Assembly: GCA_037013685.1 (NCBI GenBank)
Contig: CM072897.1
Location: forward strand, 18,922,143-18,986,142
Source: Acridotheres tristis
Lineage: Eukaryota; Chordata; Aves; Passeriformes; Sturnidae
Length of the DNA stretch: 64,000 nucleotides
Reading direction: 5' to 3'
Shown: piece after piece, positions 21,501-33,500 of the stretch
How the letters are laid out: each line of letters opens with the position of its first letter
Numbering within the stretch: the stretch's first letter is position 1
The notes under the pieces: generated by a model
The model's input: only the letters and a program-made list of their open reading frames with translations
Databases searched by the model: none
Told to the model about the DNA's origin: nothing
Translations under genes and position numbers: made by a program

Positions 21501-24500
21501 TGCAATCCTGCAGGATCCCAGCCATAAACCCCACAGGATTCCAGCCATAAATCCTGCAATCCTGCAGGATCCCAGCCATAAATCCCACAATCCCGCTGGA
21601 TCCCAGCCATAAATCCTGGAATCTCCTGTCCTCCCAGGTGGCCCTGCTGCTCCTGGTGGCCGTTGTCCCCACCATCCAGATTGTCCGGGCGGGAATGACC
21701 AAGGACGTGGTGGTGCTGCTGGTCCAGTTCGGATTGGTGCCCTCGGAAAATCCGGCCGTGCCGGGGGACATGGAAAAGGAGCTCGGCACCGTCCGCCACT
21801 ACCTGTGGTCACTGGAAGGTGAGAACCCAACTGGATCACCATTCCAGAGGGGGATTTGGGTGGGAATTCTGAGAAATTCCTGGTCTGGAGGGTGGGACTG
21901 GGGGGATTCCAGGGGGATTCTGGGGGATTCCTGGTCCAGAGGATAGGATGGGATGGGATGGGATGGGATGGGATGGGATGGGATGGGATGGGATGGGATG
22001 GGATGGGATGGGATGGGACAAATTCCAGGAGGATTTTGGGAGGATGGGATGGGGCAGATTCCAGGGGGATTTCCACAGGATTCCTGTCTGGATGATGGGA
22101 TGGGGGCAGATGGGGGAAGGATTTTTGGAGGATTCCTGACCTGAAGGACAGGATTGGGAGGATTCCAGGGGGATTTTAGGAGGATTCCTGGCCCAGAGGA
22201 TGGGATGGGGCAGATTCCAGGGAGGATTTCTGAAGGATTCCTGACCTGAAGGACAGGATTGAGAGGATTCCAGGGGAATTCTGGAGGATTCCTGGTCTGG
22301 AGGATGGGACTGGAAGGATTCCAAGGGGATTTCAGGAGGATTCCTGATCCAGAGGATGGGACTGGAAGGATTCCAGGGGGATTCTGAGGAATTCCTGCTC
22401 TGGAGGATGGGATGGGATGGGATGGGATGGGATGGGATGGGATGGGATGGGATGGGATGGGACAAATTCCAGGGGGATTTCCAGATAACTCCTGGGCTGG
22501 AAGATGAGACTGGAAGGATTCCAAGGGGATTCCAGGAGGATTCCTGGCCTAGAGGATGGGACGGGATGGGACAAATTCCAGGCGGATTTTGGGAAGATTG
22601 GATGGGGCAGATTCCAGGGGGATTTTGGGAATTCTGGCAGGGATGGGGCAGATTCCAGAGGGATTTCCAGAGGATTCCTGTCTGGACGATGGGATGGGGA
22701 CAGATGGGGGGAGGATTTTTGGAGGATTCCTGACCTGAAGGACAGGACTGGGAGGATTCCAGGGGGATTTTGGGAACGCTGGCAGGGATGGGGCAGATTC
22801 CAGGGGGATTTTAGGAGTATTCCTGGTCCAGAGGATGGGATGGGGCTGATTCCAGGGGGATTTTGGGAGTGGCTGGTGGGGATGGGGGCAGATTCCAGGG
22901 GGATTTTAGGAGGATTCCTGTCCCAGAGGATGGGATGGGGCTGATTCCAGTGGGGATTTTGGGAGGACAGAATGGGGCAGATTCCAGGGAGATTTCGGGA
23001 GGATTTCTGCCCTGAAGGGCAGGACTGGGAGGATTCCAGGGAGATTTTGGGAATGGCTGGCAGGGATGGGGCAGATTCCAGGGGGATTTTAGGAGGATTC
23101 CTGGCCCAGAGGATGGGATGGGGCAGATTCTGGGAGGATTTTTGGAGTATTCCTGACGTGAAGGACAGAATTGAGAGAATTCCAGGGGGATTTTGGGAGC
23201 GGCTGGCAGGGATGGGGCTGTGCCAGGCTGGCACGTGCCAAGGCGGGAGGAGACTCCTGGAAAAGCCGTTGGGAAGAGCCAGAGGGAAAAGCCAGAGGGA
23301 AGAGCCAGAGGGAAGAGGCAGCAGATGCTGCAGGCTTGGAAATGTGCTGGAAGTGAACAGATGGGCCCTGGATCCCTGGAGAGTGGAAATCCTTGGATGG
23401 GGGATGAGGGAAGAGCAGGGAAGAAGGAATAGCAGGGATGGGAGATAGAAGGGATCAGGGAATTTCAGGGATGGAGGGATAGCAGGGATGAGGGAATTTC
23501 AGGGATCAGAGAATAGTAGGGATGAGGGATAGGGGGAATGAGGGAATAGGGATAAAGGAGTATCAGGGATGAGGGAATTTCAGGGATAAAGGAGTAGCTG
23601 GGATGAGGGAATTTCAGGGATGAAGGAATTTCAGGGATCAGGGAATTCCAAGGACAAAGAATCAGCAAGGATTGGGGAATTTCAGTGATGTGGGAATTTC
23701 AGGGATTGAGGAATTCCAGGGCTGAGAGAATTTGAGGGATCAGGAAATTCCAAGGATATGGGAATTTCAGGGATCGAGGAATTCCAGGGCTGAGGGAATT
23801 TCAGGGGTCAGGGAACTCCGGGGTGAAGAATCAGCAGAGATCAGGGAATTTCAGGGATGAAGGAATTTCAGGGATCAGGGAATTCCAAGGATAAAGAATC
23901 AACAGGGATCAGGGAATTCCAGGGATATGAGAATTTCAGGTATCAGGGAATTTCAGGGTTCAGGGAATTCCAGGGATAAAGGATCAGCAGGAACACCCTC
24001 TCTTTCCTTGGGGTGCCACCAACTCCCGGGAGGATTTCTGTGGCTTTTCCTGGATTCCCAAACCTCTCTCATCCCGGTTTTTTCCCTCCATCCCTCCTCC
24101 CACCCAAGGCTCCCATCCCATCCCCTGCCCATCCCAGCTCACTCCAGGGATTTTCCTGGATTTCCCTTCCCTTTTTCCCTCCCTCTGTCCCATCCGTTCC
24201 CCCTTGGGAGCTGAAGGAAGGGGAAACTGAGGCAGGGCCCCAATCCCGAGGCACAATTCCCAGCGTTATTCCTGGGAATTCCCCAAATCCAGGGATGTTT
24301 TCCCGTTTTTTCTCAGTCTGCTACATCTGCTCGCTGGTGCTGTGCTGCCTGCTCACCTGCGCCATGCTGCTCCGGAGCCTCGGCATGCACAGGTGGGGCC
24401 GGGCCCATTCCCCACATTCCCCACATTCCCCACATTCCCATCCCCTTCCCAACATTCCCATCCCCATTCCCACTGTCCTCACCGCCATTCCCAATGTTCC

Positions 24501-27500
24501 CAGCCCCATTCCCAGTGTCCCCACCCCATTCCCAACATTCCCTAACCCCATTTCCAATGTCTCCACCCCCATTCCCGACATTCCCACCCCCATTCCCGAC
24601 ATTCCCAGCCCCATTCCCAGCATTCCCATCCCCATTCCCGATGTTCCCACCCCCCCCATTCCCAATGTCTCCACCCCCATTCCAAACATTCCCATCCCCA
24701 TTCCTGATGTCCCTATTCCTATTCCTCATGTCCCTAACCCCATTCCCAACTTTCCATCCCCATCCCCAATGTCCCCATCCCCATGCCGGATGTTCCCATC
24801 CCCATTCCCAACATTCCCATCTCTATTTCCAATATTCCCATCCCCATTCCCGACATTCCCATCCCTATTCCAGACATTCCCATCCCCATTCCCAACTTTC
24901 CATCCCCATTCCCAATATCTCCACCCCCATTCCCGACATTCCCAGCCCCATTCCCAACATTCCCATCGTCCATTCCCGAAGTCCCCAACTCCATTCCCAG
25001 TGTCCCCATCCCCATTCCCAGCATTTCCATCCCCATTCCCGATGTCCCTATGCCCCTTCCCAATATTCCATCCCCATTCCCAATGTCCCCATCCCCGACA
25101 TTCCCAGCCCCATTCCCAATGTCCCCACCCCCATTCCTGACATTCCCACCCCCATTCCCAACATTCCCATCCCCATTCCCACTGTCCCAATGTCCATTCC
25201 CAATGTCCCCATCCCCATTCCCAACATTCCCGTCCCCATCCCCATTCCCAATGTCCCTATCCCCATTCTCGATGTCCCTGTCCCCATTCCTCATGTCCCT
25301 AACTCCATTCCCAATGTCTCCATCCCCATTCCCGACGTTCCCACCCCCATTCCCGACATTCCCAGCCCCATTCCCACCCCCCATTCCCAACATTCCCATC
25401 CCCATTCCCAACATTCCCATCTCCATTCCCAATGTCCCCATCCCCATTCCCAATGTCCCCATCCCCATTCTCGATGTCCCTGTCCCCATTCCTCATGTCC
25501 CTAACCCCATTCCCAATGTCTCCAGCCCCATTCCCAACATTCCCAACTCCATTCCCAACATTCCCACCCCCATTCCCAACATTCCCATCCCCATTCCCAC
25601 TGTCCCCATGGCCATTCCCGGTGTCCCTGTGTCCATTCCCAACTTTCCATCCCCATTCCCAATGTCCTCACCCTCATTCCCAATGTTCCCATCCCCATTC
25701 CCACCATTCCCACCCCCATTTCCCAACATTCCCACCCCCATTCCCAATGTCCCCATCCCCATTCCCACCATTCCCACCCCCATTCCCACTGTCCCCATGC
25801 CCATTCCCAGTGTCCCCATTCCCGGAATTTTTCCCAGGTCCAACCTGCGGGCGCTGTACCAGGGCGCCGTGCTGGACGTGTTTTCCAAGGCTCACATCCT
25901 GCGCCCTTCCCGGGCAGCCGTCGTCTGCTGGATCGGCTTCTCCAGCTTCCAGGCGGCCTTCGCCTGCCTGGGTACGGAATTTTGGGATCATGGCATGGGA
26001 GATCCCGATTTTCCTCAGGATTAAGTGGCAATTCCACATTTTTGCCCCATTTCCAGGAGGGATTTTTATCCCCCTTTTCTCAAACGGGAGACGACGGGAA
26101 TTTTGGGAACATGGGGATGGTTGGGAATTGGGAAAATTGTAAAAAAAATAGAAAGATTGGGTTGGGAATTCAAAGAGGAGGATGACTCCTGGATAACGGA
26201 ATTTTGGGATCATGGGATGAGGAATCCTGATTTTCTTAAGGATTAAGTGGCAATTCCCTGTTTTTACCCCATTTCCAGGAGGGATTTTATCCCCCTTTCC
26301 TTAAATGGGATCTGGTGAATTTTGGGAACATGGGGATGGTTGGGAACTGGGAAAAGCTGGAAAAATAATTGGGAAAATTTTTAAAAAACTTGGAAAAAAT
26401 GGAAAAATTAGGTTGAAATTCAAAGAGGAGGAATGAGTGCAATGACCCCTGGATAACGGAATTTTGGGATCATGGGATGGGAGATCCCGATTTTCCTAAG
26501 GATTAAGTGGCAATTCCTCGTTTTTACCCCATTTCCAGGAGGGATTTTATCCCCCTTTTCTCATTCAGAAGCTGGCGGGAATTTTGGGAACATGGGGATG
26601 GTTGGGAACTGGGAAAAGCTGGAAAAATAATAGCGAAAATTTTAAAAAAAAATGAAAGATTGAGTTGGGAATTCAAAGAGGAGGAAGGGGTGGGATGACC
26701 CCTGGATAACGGAATTTTGGGATCATGGGATGGGAGATCCCGATTTTCCTAAGGATTAAGTGGCAATTCCCCATTTTTACCCCATTTCCAGGAGGGATTT
26801 TATCCCCCTTTCCTTAAATGGGATCTGGTGAATTTTTGGAACATGGGGATGGTTGGGAACTGGGAAAAGCTGGAAAAATAATTGGGAAAATTTTTAAAAA
26901 ACTTGGAAAAAATGGAAAAATTAGGTTGAAATTCAAAGAGGAGGAATGGGTGCGATGATGCCAGCTTAATGGAATTTTGGGATCACGGCATGAGAAATCC
27001 CAATTTTCCTAAGGATTAAGTGGCAATTCCTCGTTTTTACCCCATTTCCAGGAGGGATTTTATCCCCCTTTTCTCATTCAGAAGCTGGCGGGAATTTTGG
27101 GAACATGGGGATGGTTGGGAACTGGGAAAAGCTGGGAAAATAATAGCGAAAATTTTTTTTAAAAAAGGAAAAATTGAGTTGGGAGTTCAAAGAGGAGGAA
27201 GGGGTGGGATGACCCCTGGATAACAGAATTTTGGGATCATGGGATGGGAGATCCCGGTTTTCCTAAGGATTAAGTGGCAATTCCCTGGTTTTACCCCATT
27301 TCCAGGAGGGTTTTTATCCCCCTTTTCTCAAACGGGATCTGGAGGGAATTTTGGGAACATAGGGGTGGTTGGGAACTGGGAAAAGATGCAAAAATCTTTG
27401 GGAAAATTGTAAAAAAATTGGAAAAATTGGGTTGGGAATTCAAAGAGGAGGAAGGGGTGGGATGACCCCTGGATAACGGAATTTTGGGATCATGGGATGG

Positions 27501-30500
27501 GAGATCCCGGTTTTCCTAAGGATTAAGTGGAAAATCCTAATTTTTGCCCCATTTCTGGGAGGGTTTTTATTCCCCTTTTCTCAAACGGGATCTGGCGGGA
27601 ATTTTGGGAACATGGGGATGGTTGGGAATTGGGAAAAAAATGGAAAAAATAATTGGGAAAATTGAAAACAAAACCCTGGAAAAAATGGAAAAATTAGGTT
27701 GAGAATTCAAAGAGGAGGAAGGGGTGCAGTAATTCCTGGTTAACAGAATTTTGGGATCATGGGATGAGGAATCCTGATTTTCCTAAGGATTAAGTGGCAA
27801 TTCCCCGTTTTTATCCCCTTTTCTCAAACGGGATCTGGTGGTTTTTGGGAACATGGGGATGGTTGGGAATTGGGAAAACTGGATAAATAATTGGGAAAAT
27901 TGTAGAAAAAACCTGGAAAAACTTGGTTTGGAATTCAAAGAGGAGGAAGGGATGGGACAATGAGTGGGTTTGGCTGGATCCCAAATATTTGGATGGGAAA
28001 AGCTGTGGGATCCTCCAGTCCTCTGAGCATTCCGGGGGCTCCTCGTCCCCATCCCAGCCTGGATCATCCCGGGGACCCCAAAAAGAGGGAATATCTTCAC
28101 TCCACCCCCAGGAATTGTGGGGACATCCATTGGGAATGCAGAGCTGTTTGGGGCACTGGTGGGGTTTTTATGGGATTTATGGAAGAAGAGCCGTTTTCCC
28201 ACCCAGGATTCCCTCTCCGTGTCCCCATTCCCAGGTCTCCTGATCCAGCAGGTGATTTTCTTCCTCTGCTCCGTGGCCTTCACCTTCCTGGTGGTGATCC
28301 CGCTCCAGGCCGGCACCGGCTCCCCCCTCTTCGGGATCATCCGGAACATGTGGTGAGTCCTTGGGAAGGGCTGGGAACCCCAAAGAATGGCCCTGGACAG
28401 GTTTGGGATTCTCCATTTGGGGTTTTTCCAACTCCACTGGAAGTTCCTGCTTTGGGACATCCCTGGTTTTTTGGGACATTTCCAGTATTTTGGGACATTC
28501 CCAGTGTCTCTGGGAAGGTGTTTTGGAACATCCCAGGTTTTTTGGGACATTTCCAGTATTTTGGGACACTCCCAGTGTCCAGCCCTCGGGAAGGGCTGGA
28601 AACCCCAAGGAATGGACCTGGATGGGTTTGGGATGCTCCATTTGGGGTTTTTCCAACACTGCTGGAAGTTTCTGCCTGGGACAGTATTTTGGGACATTCC
28701 TGGTGTTTTGGGGCATTCCCAATATTTCGGGACATTCCCTGTGTCCAGCCCTCGGGAAGGGCTGGAAACCCCAAGGGATGGCCCTGGATGGGTTTGGGAT
28801 GCTCCATTTGGGGTTTTTCCAACTCCACTGGAAGTTCCTGCCTGGGATGGTGTTTTGGGACATTCCTGGTTTTTTGGGACATTCCCGGTGTTTTGGGACA
28901 TTCCCGGTGTCCCTGGGATGGTGTTTTGGAACATTCCTGGTGTTTTGGGACATTCCTGGTGTTTTGGGACATTCCCAGCACTTTGGGACATTCCTGGTGT
29001 CTACCCTGCTCTTTGGGATCATCCAGAAGCCGTGGTGAGCTGGAAACCCCAAGGAATGGACCTGGATGGGTTTGGGATTCTCTATTTGGGGTTTTTCCAA
29101 CATCGCTGGAAGTTCCTGCCTGGCACGATGTTTTGGGACATTCCCAGTGTCCCTGGGACAGTGTTTTGGAACATTCCTGGTTTTTTGGGACATTCCCAGT
29201 ATTTTGGGACACTCCCAGTGTCCAGCCCTCGGGAAGGGCTGGGAACCCCAAGGGATGGCCCTGGATGGGTTTGGGATTCTCTATTTGGGGTTTTTCAAAC
29301 ACCACTGGAAATTCCTACCTGGGACAGTATTTTGGGATATTCCTGTTTTTTGGGGACATTCCTGGTGTCCACCCTGCTCTTTGGGATCATCCAGAAGCCA
29401 TGATGAGCTGGAAAGGGCTGGAAATGGCCCTGGATGGGTTTGGGATGCTCCACTTGGGATTTTTCCAACACCACTGGCAGTTCCTGCTTTGGGACATCCT
29501 TGGTTTTTTGGGACATTCCCAGTATTTTGGGACATTCCTGGTGTCCACCCCGCTTTTGGGATCATCCAGAAGCCGTGATGAGCTGGAAAGGGCTGGAATG
29601 GCCCTGGATGTGTTTTTGATGCTCCATTTGGGATTTTTCCAGTGCCAGTGGAGGTTCCTGCCCGGGGCAGTGCCTTGGGACATTCCTGGTGTTTTGAGAC
29701 ATTCCCGGAATTTTGGGGCATTCCCAGTATTTTGGGGGTTTCCTAGTATTTTGGGACATTCCTGGTGTTTTGGGACGTTCCTGGTGTTTTTGGGACATTC
29801 CTGGTTTTTTGGGACATTCCCGGTGTTTTGGGACGTTCCCGGTGTCCATCCCGCTCTTCCAGGCCCTTCTGGCTGACCCTGGTGGTGGCCGTGCTCGTGC
29901 AGCATCTCCTGGCTCATTTCCAGTTCCTGGAGCGGCATTCCCTGCAGCAGGAGCTCACCAACAGGTACAGGGACACCCACACTGTCCCCAACTGTCCCCT
30001 GTCACCCCCAATTGTCCCCAGTTGTCCCTGATCGTCCCCAGTGCGGGTTTGGCGGGAATCCCAGGCTCCCACAGATGTTTCTCCAGATGTTGTGGCCTGG
30101 ATTTTGGTGACACCGGCGAGGGTGGCCCTGCTCCACCAAGGCTGGGCAAGCCCAGATCCCTCGGGATTGGCTGGGTGGGGCTGGTCACCGGTGCCAGATG
30201 TCCCTCATTCCCACGTGATGTCACCACCCGAGACCCGGGTGACAGAGGGACCCAGGTGACCTGTGCCACCCCCTGGCAGGACAGTTACACTTCCCTGGAG
30301 CCGGTGTCCATCCCAGGCCACCCACTCAGGGATGGTGTCACCACCCCAGACCAGGGTGACAGAGTGTCCTGTGCCACCCCCTGGCAGGACAGTGACGCCC
30401 TCCTGGAGCTGCTGGCCTCCATCCCAGGCCACCAGCAGATGTCCCTCACTCAGGGATGGTGTCACCACCCGAGACCAAGGTGACAGAGGGACCCAGGTGT

Positions 30501-33500
30501 CCTGTGCCACCCCCTGGCAGGCACAGCGGCTCTCCTGGAGTCCATCCCAGGCCACCCACTCAGATACGGTGTCACCACCCCAGACCAGGTGACAGAGGGA
30601 CCCAGGTGTCCTCCTGGCAGGACAGTGACACTCACCTGGAGCCGGTGTCCATCCCAGGCCACCAGCAGATGTCCCTCACTCAGGGATGGTGTCACCACCC
30701 CAGACCAGGGTGACAAAGTGTCCTGTGCCACCTCCTGGCAGGACAGTGACACTTTCCTGGCACCGGTGTCCATCCCAGGCCACCCACTCAGACACGGTGT
30801 CATGACCGACCAGGTGACGGAGGGACCCAGGTGTCCTCCTGGCAGGACAGTGACACCCTCCTGGAGGTGCTGGCCTCCATCCCAGGCCACCAGCAGATGT
30901 CCCTCACTCAGAGATGGTGTCATCACCCGAGACCAGGGTGACAGAGTGTCCTGTGCCACCTCCTGGCAGGACAGCGAGGCTCTCCTGGAGCCGGTGTCCA
31001 TCCCAGGCCACCCACTCAGAGATGGTGTCACCACCTGAGACCAGGGTGACAGAGGGATCCAAGTGTCCTGTGCCACCCCCTGGCAGGCACAGCGGCTCTC
31101 CTGGCACCGGTGTCCATCCCAGGCCACTCATTCAGACACGGTGTCACCACCCCAGACCAGGTGACAGAAGGACCCAGGTGTCCTCCTGGCAGGACAGTGA
31201 CGCTCTCCTGGAGCTGCTGGCCTCCATCCCAAAATCCCAAGCCGCCATTTTGGCCGGTTCCTCAATGTCCAAGGACAAAAGGAGCTCCTGACACTTGTCC
31301 AGTGACCTGGGAGGGCGGTGGCTTCTCCCAGCGGGATGGGAGGTTGAGATTATCCAGAATTTTCCCGGGAAGCGCCACCCCATGGATGTGTGGGCCTTGC
31401 AGGCGCGCCCTGTACATCGTCACCTTCCTGCTGTTCCCCACCAACGTCCTGCTGGGCGCCCTGGCCGCAGTTTGGCGCGTGGTCATCTCGGGCCTCTACA
31501 ACGCCGTGCACCTGTGCCGGCTGGACATCAGCCTGCTGCACCGCGGCGCCGACACCTTCGACCCAGGTGGGGCAGCCCCCGTGCCACCAGCGGGGCCCTG
31601 GCATGGGGCACGGGGGCTGCTGGGATGGAGGGCGGCCTCAAATGTTGGAGCTTCTCCTGATTCCTGCGTTTTTATTCCGAAAAAACCCCGAGTGGTGACT
31701 TTTGAGTTTCACCTCATGTCTTGGGAGAAAGAAGAAAGGACCTCAGGGGACTTCGGGGACCTCAGGGACCTCAGGGCACCTCAGGCTTTACCCCGTTTTT
31801 CCAGCTGGGATTGAGGGTGGCTTGTAAATGGGATAATGAGAGCAGGTGGCTTCTCCTGATTCCTGTGTTTTTATCCTGAAAAAAGCCCCCGAGTGGTGAC
31901 CTTGGAGCTTCACCAGTGTCACCTTATGTCTTGGGAGAAAGAAAAAAGGACCTCAGGGGACTTCGGGGACCTCAGGGGACCTCAGGGACCTCAAGGCACC
32001 TCAGGCTTTCCCCCGTTTTTCCAGCTGGAATTCAGGGTAGCTTGTAAATGGGATAATGAGAGCAGGTGACTTCTGATTCCTGCTTGGTGTGGCTTTTTTT
32101 ATCCCAAAAAATATGGAATGACCTTTGGGGTATCACCAGTGGTTACCTCATGTCCAGAAGTAAAGGGGAGGGGACCTCAGGGGACCTCGGGCCTTCCTCC
32201 GTTTTTCCTGGATGGAGGGTGACTTCAAACTCTTGGAAATGGAACACCTGGAGCAGGTCCTAATTTTTATCCCAAAAAAAGTGCGCTGAGCTTTGGGATT
32301 TCACCTCATGTCCCAGGATACAGGGGAGGGGACCTCAGGGACCTCAGGGGACCTCAGGGGACCTCAGGCTTTTCCAGCTGGGATTGTGGGAGCAGGGGAA
32401 GCAGAGCAGGATCCTTCCCGGGGCGGCGGGAATGGGGAATGCTGTCCCTGCTGAGCGCGGTGTCCCCGCAGGGTACCACACCTACTGCCACTACCTGAAG
32501 GTGGAGGTGAGCCAGTGCCACCCGCTGCTGAAAGCCTTCTGCTTCCTGCTGCTCCAGCCCGGCCGGCACGAGGCACCGGCACCGCCCCGGGACACACACC
32601 TGGAGGAAGGTGGGACATGGGGACATGGGGGGATGGGGGGAGGGACAACTTGGAGAACTCTTGATGGCACCGCTGGTTGGTGTGGAGACACCTCCATAAA
32701 TCCCTGCATCCATCATCCATCCATGGATCCATCCATCATCCATCCATCCATCCATCCATCATCCATCATCCATCATCCATCATCCATCATCCATTATCCA
32801 TCATCCATCATCCATCCATCATCCATCCATCATCCATCATCCATCCATCCATCATCCATCCATCCATCCATCATCCATCATCCATCATCCATCATCCATC
32901 ATCCATCATCCATCATCCATCATCCATCATCCATCATCCATCATCCATCATCCATCCATCCATCATCCATCATCCATCATCCATCCATCCATCATCCATC
33001 ATCCATCATCCATCATCCATCCATCATCCATCATCCATCCATCCATCATCCATCCATCCATCATCCATCATCCATCCATCCATCCATCATCCATCCATCA
33101 TCCATCATCCATCCATCCATCATCCATCCATCCATCCATCCATCATCCATCATCCATCCATCCATCCATCATCCATCCATCATCCATCCATCCATCCATC
33201 ATCCATCATCCATCCATCCATCATCCATCATCCATCATCCATCATCCATCATCCATCATCCATCATCCATCCATCATCCATCATCCATCATCCATCATCC
33301 ATCATCCATCATCCATCATCCATCCATCATCCATCATCCATCATCCATCCATCATCCATCATCCATCATCCATCATCCATCCATCATCCATCATCCATCC
33401 ATCCATCCATCCATCCATCCATCCATCATCCATCCATCATCCATCCATCCATCCATCCATCATCCATCATCCATCCATCCATCCATCATCCATCATCCAT

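Noticed and set aside
24013..26024. Pro/Ile-rich and Gly/Met-rich frames in STRA6 intron 11
   Set aside because: Created by the CATTCC/CATCCC array; real coding here is only exons 11 and 12.
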